A model generated the notes under the pieces. The model did not search any database and was not told where the DNA came from. It saw nothing but the letters and a program-made list of their open reading frames with translations. The translations under genes and the position numbers were made by a program. 7,476 nucleotides of DNA from Methanobacteriota archaeon. GTDB lineage: Archaea > Thermoplasmatota > Thermoplasmata > RBG-16-68-12. The stretch covers positions 1-7,476 of the forward strand of contig VBLR01000101.1 in NCBI GenBank assembly GCA_005878665.1. The letters run 5' to 3'. This document shows positions 1-6,485 of the stretch, one piece after another (position 1 is the first letter of the stretch; every line of letters starts with the position of its first letter).

Positions 1-1620
1 CGACTTGGGGGGCCACCCGATCGAGCTCGCGTATGCGTTGAAGTCGCGCAGGTTCTTCCCTCGTTTCAAGGCGTCCTGCTGCAACTCGCGAATCCGCTCA
101 CCGATGATCGCGTACGTCGACGCATATCCGGGTCCGATGATCTGATGCGCGGGGAACAGCTGGTAGTAGACCGTGGCACGCTCCAGCCCGGTGGTTCGAT
201 GGGCCCATTCGATGAAGTGGACCAGATCCTGCTTGCCCGAATTGATCCGGGCGTCCCCGATGACCCGCAAGAATCGGACGATCCGCCAGAGCGCTGCGAG
301 GAACTCATACTCTCGGGCGACCCGCCCGATGCCGCCCCAGCGCTCGAGGGACGTCGCGAAGGTATCCTCGTCCGATCCGGAGAGCTTGCCCGCAGCAATC
401 TCCTGCAGCACAGGCAGGAACTCGAGCTCCCGCTGGAACGCGATTCCCTCGGAGACGCAGACGAACGTCGAGCCGATGAGGCTCAAGAGGCCCGGTGAAG
501 CGGCGAACCGGTTCGCGGAATTTGAACCGTGCACGCAATGGCCGTATTCCTCGTGGACGAGCAGGTTCAGCAGTTCTCCCGGACACGGTCGCGCGGCGCT
601 CCGCTCGTCCGTCGTCGCGAGGAAGATTTCCCGCGAATGGTCCGTGAGGGTGTCGAGCCCATACGCTGCGCCGGACGGCGTCGAGTTCGCCAAGTATGGC
701 GGCGTCACGATGACTTCCGTCGCGTAGCCGGGGTTGATCGCAACGAGGTGTCGGTCGGCGACTCGTTGCGAGGGTTCGCGGACCTCCTGAAGGAACGGCA
801 GGATCTGATCCGGACGTAAGCCTCGCTTTTCTTTCAGCGCTTTCGTCACGGCCTCTGCGGTTGCTTCGCAACGGAGTTCATTGGCCATTCGCTCGACCAA
901 GGCCTTGAAGCGCGGCAGCTCCCGGCGGATCATGCGTAGCCCGGCGGCCTCCACTTGGCCGGGCGTCTGGGTGTAGTCCCAGAAATCACGGAGGGCGCGC
1001 GCGTACGAGCGGGATCGGCCGAGTCCACATCCGGTTCGCTTGAACAGCGCGTACGTCTCGTCGAACGTTCCCTCGGGGGCGAATCCGGGCAGGTCGAATC
1101 CCTTGGCGTATCGCCCGTTGGCGGCAATAAGCGACTGGATCGCCGCCCGCGCACCTTTGTCGCGGAGCTCGCTCTCCACGACTTTCAGGATATCGTTGAG
1201 GCCGTTGCACGCGAGCTGAACGAGAGCTCGCATACCGGGGGCCGTCGGGCCGCGCATGCGCTTCCGGCTCGCGTCGAGGGCTTTCCGGCCGTCCGTCGCC
1301 AGGGCGCTCATGTGATTCGCCTTCACGCCCTCCTTGATCATGTACCCGAAGAGTGATTCGAGCAATGTCTGCGGGAGACGGGCGGGCTCCCGGAGCTCGA
1401 GGCTCGCGCGGAACGAGGCGAGCAGCTTCCGTTCGATGGGACTCGTCGCCGACTTCTGGATCCTCGAGATCTTGGCCAAGAGGCCATCGACCCGCCCTTG
1501 GGTCGGGATGAACAGACGCCCCGCGCACTCGTCGAGGCCGAGGACGAACGCCTCGTCCGGCCGGAGTTCCTTCCAGACCTCGAACACCGCGCGCTCGGTC
1601 TCGTTCCGCGGCGTCACCAT
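1..1620 (-). CDS. DUF885-family metallopeptidase-like protein, C-terminus cut by window edge
   Basis: 540 codons are visible, reading off the left edge without a stop. The start is ATG at 1620 (GTG is the next codon), with an in-frame TAA at 1648-1650, so no longer start is likely. The first ~200 residues are mostly helical and not diagnostic. The family match lies in the second half: a stretch TPPYLANSTPSGAAY before the active site, HEEYGHCVH at residues 356-364, EGIAFQRE at 391-398 (compare the DUF885 EGWALYxE element), and a late FPAHQIIGPGYAS...IGERIRELQ block resembling the family's RYxxWPGQAxxYxIG element. DUF885 proteins are putative zinc metallopeptidases; H356, H361 and E391 would be the metal ligands and E357 the general base. 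The family normally has HExxPGHH; here the Pro is absent. No signal peptide is seen, so it is probably cytoplasmic. Only a short C-terminal tail should be missing. Family call fairly sure; substrate unknown. Confidence 0.8.
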   Translation of the reverse strand, partial: MVTPRNETERAVFEVWKELRPDEAFVLGLDECAGRLFIPTQGRVDGLLAKISRIQKSATSPIERKLLASFRASLELREPARLPQTLLESLFGYMIKEGVKANHMSALATDGRKALDASRKRMRGPTAPGMRALVQLACNGLNDILKVVESELRDKGARAAIQSLIAANGRYAKGFDLPGFAPEGTFDETYALFKRTGCGLGRSRSYARALRDFWDYTQTPGQVEAAGLRMIRRELPRFKALVERMANELRCEATAEAVTKALKEKRGLRPDQILPFLQEVREPSQRVADRHLVAINPGYATEVIVTPPYLANSTPSGAAYGLDTLTDHSREIFLATTDERSAARPCPGELLNLLVHEEYGHCVHGSNSANRFAASPGLLSLIGSTFVCVSEGIAFQRELEFLPVLQEIAAGKLSGSDEDTFATSLERWGGIGRVAREYEFLAALWRIVRFLRVIGDARINSGKQDLVHFIEWAHRTTGLERATVYYQLFPAHQIIGPGYASTYAIIGERIRELQQDALKRGKNLRDFNAYASSIGWPPKS

Positions 1621-1703
1621 GCGCCGGCGGTGATTGCGGACCGGCAGTTAAGGATGTGCCCGATGCCGAAACGGTCCCCCGCCGATGGCATCCGCTCAAC
1701 CGG

Positions 1704-2234
1704 TTAGTGCTCATCCGCGGTCGTCATCGGAGTAACCGCACGGGTTTCGGTCGCATCCGCGGGAGCGATCGGATCGCCTACGCGGATCTCCCCTCCGACG
1801 AGGATCTGGGCGCGAAGTCCTCCTCGGTGAACCAAACCCGCCAGGACACCGCGGCGCGTCAGGCCTTCCAGATGGGAGCACGGTTCGCACAGCCGGATCC
1901 CGCGGAGCCGGACGCCGCCCACGACGAATTCCCGGCCGACGAGATGGTTCAAGGGCACTCCTCGCGTGATGACGTTCCGACGCGCGTCGCCCGGCGAGAT
2001 GACAAGTTCGTTATCGCGGGCCATCGCCTCGATCGCCTCCGATTCGATCAAGGTGATTTCCCGGGCGGGTCCAGGCCGGTCGGAGTACGTGCCGGACGCC
2101 TTGAAGTAGCGGTCACCCTCGAGACCTTTCCCCGCGATCGCCCGCACCGTCTGGACGGATCGCATCGGGTCTTCCGCCTTCGGCGCGATGTGAATCGAGA
2201 CGACTTCCCCATGCCAAGCGGCGGTGCGCGCCAC
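1704..2234 (-). CDS. MOSC-domain protein
   Basis: 176 residues, a typical length for a stand-alone MOSC protein (the beta-barrel domain shared with the C-terminus of molybdenum-cofactor sulfurases and with YiiM/YuaD-type proteins). Visible family features are GEVVSIHIAP at the N-terminus, GLEGDRY at 38-43, EITLIESEAIEAM at 59-71, RRNVITRGVPLNHLVGREF at 85-103, LCEPCSHLE at 115-123 with the conserved cysteine region (C116, C119), and VHRGGLRAQILVGGEIRVGD at 135-154. MOSC proteins are thought to bind Moco or carry sulfur to metal centres; stand-alone members can act in reduction or detoxification of N-hydroxylated compounds, but nothing here fixes the substrate. The start is GTG at 2234: TAA lies in frame at 2259-2261 and homology begins about residue 9. 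No Shine-Dalgarno is visible. It lies 83 bases before the DUF885 gene on the same strand. Confidence 0.9.
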   Translation of the reverse strand: MARTAAWHGEVVSIHIAPKAEDPMRSVQTVRAIAGKGLEGDRYFKASGTYSDRPGPAREITLIESEAIEAMARDNELVISPGDARRNVITRGVPLNHLVGREFVVGGVRLRGIRLCEPCSHLEGLTRRGVLAGLVHRGGLRAQILVGGEIRVGDPIAPADATETRAVTPMTTADEH

Positions 2235-2241
2235 GCCGCGG

Positions 2242-2385
2242 TCAACGGCGTGCGGGGCTTAACGATTCCCCGCGGGCCACGTAGCACCTACACGGACCGG
2301 CACGAAGTATCCCACGGTCGGTTCCAACGGCACCGGACGCGACCTTCTTCCGCTCCATAGACCGCGGATCTGGTCGAGTGTCCAA
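2242..2385 (-). other. 165-base gap with a possible 38-47 codon small ORF (doubtful)
   Basis: The gap 2235-2399 separates the membrane-protein gene from the MOSC gene. It contains a minus-strand open frame from TTG at 2385 (or ATG at 2358) to TGA at 2242-2244, ending 7 bases before the MOSC GTG start. A strong AGGAGG (plus-strand 2395-2400) lies 9 bases before the TTG and abuts the membrane gene's stop. The predicted peptide, starting MERKKVASGAVGTDRG in the ATG version, resembles no family I know, and its third-codon-position GC looks lower than in the flanking genes. It may be a tiny coupled gene or simply untranslated spacer. No tRNA-like or other RNA gene fold was seen in the gap. Confidence 0.15.
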
Positions 2386-2394
2386 AAGGCTTGT

Positions 2395-2400
2395 CCTCCT
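2395..2400 (-). promoter_or_regulatory. Strong Shine-Dalgarno-like AGGAGG at the 3' end of the membrane-protein gene
   Basis: On the minus strand the sequence reads TGAGGAGGACAAGCC, where TGA is the stop of the seven-helix protein. The six-base AGGAGG is a perfect anti-SD complement and is rare in this window, where most genes have none. It is too far from the MOSC start (about 160 bases) to serve it and would suit only the small ORF ending at 2242. Confidence 0.25.
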
Positions 2401-3554
2401 CACGACGCTTTCCGCGACTTCATCTCGGGCGGCGAGACCTTCGGGAGCCGGGGCGGGGTGGTGCGCTTAGGATGCTCCAAGAAGTTCGAGAGCTCGTCCG
2501 CGGCGGCTTCTGCGACCGAAGTGGCGGTCTCCCACGTCCCGAGCTGCCGCCAACTTCGTTCCTCGAAGACCTTGAGGGCGCGGGTGAGCTCGCCTCGAAG
2601 GGCATCGTAGGCGGGGCCGTCGTAGACGGCCGCGACGATGACGAATTCCCCGCGAACCGCGACGATTCCGAGGCCCTCGTAGCGCATCGCGGTGACGGCA
2701 TAACCCCGAGACACCGGCACACTGGTCTCGACGAAGTTCCCGACGACGGCCAGGAGGCCTTCGAGTTGCTCCGCTCCGATCGGAAGGTTCCGGCTCGACG
2801 CCAAGGCGACGAGAGGCTCCCCCGTCCGGTAGAACATGTAGATCGCGTTGACGCGTTTCTGGATCGCGGACCCGCCGCGGAATGCCTCCTTCCAACCGTC
2901 GGCGGAGAGGGGCAGAATCGCAACGAGGACGACGATCGCTGGGATGGCGAGGGACGACGAGGCCCAAAGTTCGCCGGAGGTGGAGGTCAAGGTCTCGTAG
3001 AGGTTCGCGGACAGTGATACGGCGACCGCCAGCACGAGGATCCCGCCCGTTCCGGCAGACCGCCAACGGAAGGCGGCCGACGGATCCTTTCGTCCCCGGT
3101 ACAACGAAGCCAACAGGACGCTCGAGGCGGCGAGGTAGACGACCTGCTGAGACGCCCACAGTCCGTAGCCCCACGACAGGGTTCCCCCTCTCGAAGGGAG
3201 TTCGGTCCAGATGAGCCCGAGGGAGCCGATGACCGGGAGGACGACCAGCGGGTCGTAGCGTGACGGGCCTCGGGCGATCCATTTCGTCGTGAGCAGGAGA
3301 GCGAGTGTTGCGAACGTGATCAGCGTGAGCTGCAGGCCCAGGAAGACGACGTCGGGCGACTGAGCGACACCGGCAATTGCCGGGTACACCGCATCGAGGA
3401 ACGCCCATCCGCCGACGAGGAATGCCGTGGCCGCCAAGGCGCGCTCCGACCGCGACGCGAGGTGTGTCCGCATGGCGGGCACGATTCCGACGGCCCACCA
3501 GGCAGCCCCAGAACCGAGGGAGACGAAGCGAAGAGCGTCGAACGTGGTCGTCAT
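2400..3554 (-). CDS. Seven-helix membrane protein with C-terminal roadblock/longin-like domain
   Basis: 384 residues from ATG 3554. Hydrophobic segments at about 10-29, 38-62, 69-90, 101-120, 131-152, 167-187 and 198-217 give seven predicted membrane helices, an arrangement seen in the 7TM input modules of archaeal sensor proteins. A soluble tail follows: QKRVNAIYMFYRTGEPLVAL at 232-251, an amphipathic helix near 262-276, then strands GLGIVAVRGEFVIVAAVYDG at 294-313 and a long helix to about 360. This order resembles roadblock/LC7 or longin-like (profilin-type) domains common in archaeal regulators of small GTPases. The last ~25 residues are basic and Pro-rich, probably disordered. No kinase motif is present, so it is not a complete histidine kinase. 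The frame also stays open to an ATG at 3677, but that would overlap the divergent pirin start and add residues without homology. Function unknown; signal relay at the membrane is inference. Confidence 0.8.
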   Translation of the reverse strand: MTTTFDALRFVSLGSGAAWWAVGIVPAMRTHLASRSERALAATAFLVGGWAFLDAVYPAIAGVAQSPDVVFLGLQLTLITFATLALLLTTKWIARGPSRYDPLVVLPVIGSLGLIWTELPSRGGTLSWGYGLWASQQVVYLAASSVLLASLYRGRKDPSAAFRWRSAGTGGILVLAVAVSLSANLYETLTSTSGELWASSSLAIPAIVVLVAILPLSADGWKEAFRGGSAIQKRVNAIYMFYRTGEPLVALASSRNLPIGAEQLEGLLAVVGNFVETSVPVSRGYAVTAMRYEGLGIVAVRGEFVIVAAVYDGPAYDALRGELTRALKVFEERSWRQLGTWETATSVAEAAADELSNFLEHPKRTTPPRLPKVSPPEMKSRKAS

Positions 3555-3634
3555 GGGGAGTCGCGACGGTCCAGCGAAGCGTCCTCCCAAGGGGAAAATG
3601 ATTTCGGTGATTTGTGCCGGAATCGCGGTTCCCC

Positions 3635-3645
3635 AAACTTTCAAA
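3635..3645 (+). promoter_or_regulatory. Possible archaeal TATA/BRE-like element before pirin
   Basis: An A/T-rich stretch AAACTTTCAAA in otherwise GC-rich DNA is centred about 24 bases before ATG 3664. That is the spacing expected of a TATA box for a leaderless archaeal transcript, and no Shine-Dalgarno precedes the ATG. It is not a good TATA match, so the call is weak. Confidence 0.25.
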
Positions 3646-3663
3646 GTCCACCGACGCGTTCGA

Positions 3664-4401
3664 ATGCCGATGATCACAGTCCGGGATCCGGCGTCGATCC
3701 ATCAGGTCGATGTGCCGATCGACGGGGGCACCTGCCACGGTCGCTGGCACTTTTCATTCGACCGCTACTTCGACCCGCGGTGGATGCGCTTTGGCACGTT
3801 GCGGGTCTTCAACGATGACACGCTGACTCCGGGGGCCGTGTGGCCGTTGCATCCGCACCGAGAAATCGAGGTCGTCACGTACTGTGCGGGCGGCGAGTTC
3901 CGCCACGCAGACGAGAATGGTGAGGGCGGGGTCCTGAAAGAGGGCTGGGTCCAGCACACGACCGTGGGTCAGGGCATGTGGCATTCCGAGATCAACAACC
4001 GCAACGATGCGCCGATGCGGTTCATCCAGATGTGGTTCCTTCCTTCGGCACCAGGCCTGGAACCGTCGGTCGAGCAGAAGGCGGTGGAGAAGGCGGAGCG
4101 GACGAACCGGTTCCTCCCGCTCGTGTCGAACGAAGATCGAGACAGCCTGACAATCCTCTCTGATGCTCGCGTCCTCTCTTCGTTCTTGGAGGCGGGCAAG
4201 ACGATCTCGCATCCGCTCGAAGAGCATCGGGGCGCCTATCTCTACGTACTGGGCGGCGGACCGGTCCGGGTGAACGAAAAAACGGTGCCGACTCTCGGCG
4301 CCGCGACGGTGGTGGACGAATCGGAAGTGAGTGTCCGATCCGACGGCGATGCGGAACTTCTCCTCACGGACGTCCTTCTTGTCGAGGAACCTTCTCCATG
4401 A
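3664..4401 (+). CDS. Pirin-family bicupin protein (YhaK/YhhW-like)
   Basis: 245 residues, close to bacterial YhaK/YhhW length. Pirins are two-cupin-domain, Fe-binding proteins; members are quercetin 2,3-dioxygenases in vitro or redox-responsive regulators. The N-terminal cupin is complete: FDPRWMRFGTLRVFNDD at 36-52, the metal motif LHPHREIEVVTY at 62-73, EGWVQHTTVGQGMWHSEIN at 93-111. H63, H65, H107 and E109 match the four metal ligands of human pirin. The second cupin (about 168-240) lacks equivalent His residues, as usual in the family, and contains LEAGKTISHPLEEHRGAYLY at 175-194. No signal peptide, so cytoplasmic. ATG 3664 or ATG 3670 could be the start; the frame is open further upstream but there it runs into the divergent gene's promoter region. 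The stop overlaps the next gene's start (ATGA), implying co-translation with the lipoyl-TusA fusion. Physiological substrate or partner unknown. Confidence 0.93.
   Translation: MPMITVRDPASIHQVDVPIDGGTCHGRWHFSFDRYFDPRWMRFGTLRVFNDDTLTPGAVWPLHPHREIEVVTYCAGGEFRHADENGEGGVLKEGWVQHTTVGQGMWHSEINNRNDAPMRFIQMWFLPSAPGLEPSVEQKAVEKAERTNRFLPLVSNEDRDSLTILSDARVLSSFLEAGKTISHPLEEHRGAYLYVLGGGPVRVNEKTVPTLGAATVVDESEVSVRSDGDAELLLTDVLLVEEPSP
4384..4389 (+). promoter_or_regulatory. Shine-Dalgarno-like GAGGAA before the lipoyl-TusA gene
   Basis: GAGGAA lies inside the last codons of the pirin gene with 8 bases between it and ATG 4398. Together with the ATGA overlap it supports internal initiation on a pirin-fusion transcript and fixes ATG 4398 as the start. 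Confidence 0.5.
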
Positions 4402-5063
4402 GGATCGAACAGTGCGAATTCCCGGACGACCTCCTCTACGACCCGGAGGGACTAGTATGGGCTCGTCCTCTCGAGTCCGGAGAGATCGTCGTGGGCATCA
4501 CGAGCATTTATGCAGCGCTTGCGGGGCCTGTCCTGAAAGTCTCTGCTAAACCGCTGACCGCGTCCTACGACCAGCATGCCGCAATCGGATTTCTGGAGAG
4601 CGGGAAGTACTTCGGTCCGATCCGGTCACCCGTTCGCGGAGTCCTCCGGGAGGTCAACGCCGCAGTCCTGGCGAAGCCCCGGAGCTTGACGGACGCTTCC
4701 TACGGCGGTGGATGGTTCGCTCGCCTGCGACCGACGAACCTCGAGCAAGATCGCCGGGCCCTGCGGTCGTCAAGGGACGCTCGCGAGATGCTCACGAAGC
4801 AGATCGCGGCCCTGCGAATTCGGTGCTTCGCGGCCTTCCCCGACTTCGAGATGTTCGAAATCGGCCTCGAGTGTTCCGCCGTCCTCGCGAAGCTGAACGA
4901 GCTGCTCACGCGGATCGAGGTCGGGGCCGTTGTCCATCTCGTGACCGACGATCCGACGTCGCCGATCGAAATGGTTCGCTGGTCGGACCAGACCGGACAA
5001 CCGGTCATCGATGAGCGGAAGGAAGGCAACCTGTTCCATTTCCTCGTCCGCAAGGTGCCGTAG
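4398..5063 (+). CDS. GcvH/LbpA-like lipoyl domain fused to TusA-like sulfur-carrier domain
   Basis: 221 residues in two domains. Residues about 10-112 form a GcvH-type lipoyl domain: LVWARPLESGEIVVGITSIY at 19-38, LESGKYFGPIRSPVRG at 66-81, REVNAAV at 84-90 and the GcvH-like ending YGGGWFARL at 102-110. K70 in ESGK sits at the lipoylation site. A helical linker (about 114-145) leads to a TusA-like domain, residues 150-220: FEIGLECSAVLAKLNELL at 153-170, EVGAVVHLVTDDPTSPIEMV at 174-193, ending LFHFLVRK at 212-219. C159 aligns with the TusA catalytic Cys, but the usual CPxP reads CSAV. C6 and C143 are the only other cysteines. GcvH carries methylamine in glycine cleavage; GcvH-like LbpA serves sHdr sulfur oxidation, where TusA donates sulfur. 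The fusion suggests lipoate-bound sulfur handling (inference). The gene is coupled to pirin; no sHdr or glycine-cleavage genes are in the window. Confidence 0.82.
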   Translation: MRIEQCEFPDDLLYDPEGLVWARPLESGEIVVGITSIYAALAGPVLKVSAKPLTASYDQHAAIGFLESGKYFGPIRSPVRGVLREVNAAVLAKPRSLTDASYGGGWFARLRPTNLEQDRRALRSSRDAREMLTKQIAALRIRCFAAFPDFEMFEIGLECSAVLAKLNELLTRIEVGAVVHLVTDDPTSPIEMVRWSDQTGQPVIDERKEGNLFHFLVRKVP

Positions 5064-5080
5064 ATTCTCGCATCGACACG

Positions 5081-5097
5081 ACCCGCATGCGGCGGGT
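5081..5097 (+). repeat. Short hairpin ACCCGC-ATGCG-GCGGGT after the fusion gene
   Basis: Six-base perfect arms with a five-base loop begin 17 bases after the fusion stop at 5061-5063. No T-run follows, so it is not a classical terminator; it could be a weak RNA structure or chance in GC-rich DNA. Confidence 0.25.
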
Positions 5098-5105
5098 GAC
5101 CGTTC

Positions 5106-5349
5106 ATGGAGCGGACCGCATTTCCCGCAGCGGAGCGGATCACGGGATTTCGATACCCGGGGCTTCGCGCGAGGGACCTCGACCGGTCGATTGCCTTCTA
5201 CACGACAGTGCTTGGGATGCGGGTGGTGTGGCGGATGAAATCCGTGAGACAGGGGTGAAATCGCCGTCCTCAAGTCTCCGCGCGGGTGGATCGAACTCAT
5301 GTCCCGACGGAAGTCGCGTAGCAGAGCGCCCCTCGTCGGCTCTGACTAG
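5106..5349 (+). pseudogene. Broken, truncated glyoxalase/VOC-fold protein
   Basis: From ATG 5106 the first frame encodes 50 residues up to TGA 5256-5258, including FRYPGLRARDLDRSIAFYTT and VLGMRVVW, a clear N-terminal beta-alpha-beta start of a VOC (glyoxalase I/bleomycin-resistance/dioxygenase) domain. The third frame then resumes at 5254 with GEIAVLKSPRGWIELMSRR, the next strands of the same fold, to TAG 5347-5349. Dropping one G from the GGGG run at 5252-5255 joins the two into ...MKSVRQGEIAVLK.... Even repaired, the product is about 80 residues, roughly one module of a two-module VOC domain; the second half has gone, and the convergent dehydrogenase stop lies 8 bases further on. Family members bind a divalent metal in lyase, dioxygenase or resistance enzymes. 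I read it as a decayed gene; a sequencing error could explain the frameshift but not the missing half. Confidence 0.75.
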
Positions 5350-5357
5350 GTGCGTGC

Positions 5358-6380
5358 TCAGGGATCCATGGGACCGGGAAACAGGACGGCTCGTCCGACG
5401 ATCTTCCCCGCCCGGAGATCGCTCAGCACTTCGGCCGCCGCGGCGAGCGGAGCCTTCCGCGTGACGACAGGTCGGAGTCGGCCGGCCTCGGCAAGCGCGA
5501 GCGCCCGCGCGAAATCGGCCATCGTCGACGAGTATGATCCGAGGTACGCCTTGCCTCCATCAACGAGGTCGTCCGCGGTCACGGGAATCGCCTCCGAGCC
5601 AGGGGCCACCGCGATGAATCGGCCGCCGGGTCCCAGGAGGGATCGAGCGAGGTCGAGTGTCGCCTTCGTCCCGACGAGATCGATTGCGACGTCGGCGCCG
5701 GCACGGTCCGCGAATTCCTGCGTCGCGCTCGGAGCTTCTTTCGGGTTAACAGCGCGGTCTGCGCCACAGTCGAGAGCGGCCTTGCGCGCTTCCTCTTTCA
5801 GATCGATTGCGAGGACTCGGGCTCCGTAAGCCTTTGCGACCTGAACCGCAGAAAGGCCGACCCCACCGGATCCGATGACGACGACGAGGTCTCCCTCCTC
5901 CGCTTGACCGAGCGCCACGACCGAGCGGTAGGCGGTGGCGCCGCTGTCGGCAAGCGGGGCCGCGGCGGCGACATCCACGTTCGGCGGCAACGGGAGAACC
6001 GTCGTCTGCTTCGCCACGACAAACTCCGCGTAGCCACCGGGCGCGTCGAAGCCGAGCGTGGTCCCCTCTTCACAGAGGTTCGTCCGCTGGCGACGGCATT
6101 GGCGGCACCGGCCGCACGGCTGCTCGAAATGCACCCCGACCGTGTCTCCGACCTTGGCAGTGTACACATCGTCGCCGATCTTCGTGATTCGGCCCGCGAT
6201 CTCGTGACCGGGGATGAGTGGCTCGCGTTCCCCGGCCTTGATCTCATCGAGGAGATGCAGGTCCGTCCGACAGACCCCAGCGGCGAGGACCTGCACTAGC
6301 ACGTCCTCCGCGCCGGGTTGCGGGTTCGGAAGCTGAATGAGCTGGATCGCACCTCCAGATTCGAACCGAACCGCACGCAC
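5358..6380 (-). CDS. Zinc-dependent medium-chain alcohol dehydrogenase
   Basis: 340 residues, the standard MDR length. N-terminal GroES-like domain: C37 in AAGVCRTDLH, H59-E60 in IPGHEIAG and D145 in LADSGATAY are the expected catalytic-zinc positions. The structural-zinc loop PCGRCRQCRRQRTNLC gives C89, C92, C95 and C103, all four present. The Rossmann domain has VVVIGSGGVGLSAVQVAKAYG at 166-186 (written GSGGVG at its core, 170-175), followed by LAIDLKEE with D193 at the end of the second strand, favouring NAD(H) over NADP(H). It would oxidise an alcohol or reduce an aldehyde or ketone in the cytoplasm; no motif narrows the substrate. The start is GTG 6380, since TAG is in frame at 6426-6428 and no other good start lies between. 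The gene converges on the VOC remnant and diverges from the cupredoxin gene. It looks intact and functional. Confidence 0.93.
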   Translation of the reverse strand: MRAVRFESGGAIQLIQLPNPQPGAEDVLVQVLAAGVCRTDLHLLDEIKAGEREPLIPGHEIAGRITKIGDDVYTAKVGDTVGVHFEQPCGRCRQCRRQRTNLCEEGTTLGFDAPGGYAEFVVAKQTTVLPLPPNVDVAAAAPLADSGATAYRSVVALGQAEEGDLVVVIGSGGVGLSAVQVAKAYGARVLAIDLKEEARKAALDCGADRAVNPKEAPSATQEFADRAGADVAIDLVGTKATLDLARSLLGPGGRFIAVAPGSEAIPVTADDLVDGGKAYLGSYSSTMADFARALALAEAGRLRPVVTRKAPLAAAAEVLSDLRAGKIVGRAVLFPGPMDP

Positions 6381-6444
6381 GGCGAGGCCTACATTCCATC
6401 CTTCACAAAACGGTTTGCCTTGTCGCTAGGGTGTCTGTGCGAAT

Positions 6445-6462
6445 CGGCCTGGCACGGCCTGG
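6445..6462. repeat. Tandem CGGCCTGG direct repeat in divergent promoter region
   Basis: CGGCCTGG occurs at 6445-6452 and again at 6455-6462, a 10-base period (about one helical turn), between the divergent dehydrogenase (start 6380) and cupredoxin (start 6538) genes. The position and phasing fit a regulator-binding site, but two copies of an 8-mer in GC-rich DNA could be chance. Confidence 0.3.
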
Positions 6463-6485
6463 AGCGACCGCAACCGCGAAGTACC

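Noticed and set aside
1662..1692. GATGCC/GGCATC inverted repeat between the MOSC and DUF885 genes
   Set aside because: Only six-base arms with a 19-base loop and no T-run; expected by chance in GC-rich DNA.
305..1714. Long minus-strand open frames at 305-871 and 986-1714
   Set aside because: They are Arg/Pro-rich shadow frames of the DUF885-like gene, which occupies another frame through 1-1620 and shows family motifs.
1656..2360. 234-codon plus-strand open frame opposite the MOSC gene
   Set aside because: Antisense shadow; the minus-strand frame has unmistakable MOSC motifs.
3555..3677. Longer N-terminus for the seven-helix protein (start 3677) and for pirin (start 3427)
   Set aside because: Each extension would run into the other gene or its promoter and adds residues with no family similarity.
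2467..3750. 427-codon minus-strand open frame
   Set aside because: Very Arg-rich with no hydrophobic pattern; it overlaps the membrane-protein gene, whose frame has clear helices and a recognisable tail domain.
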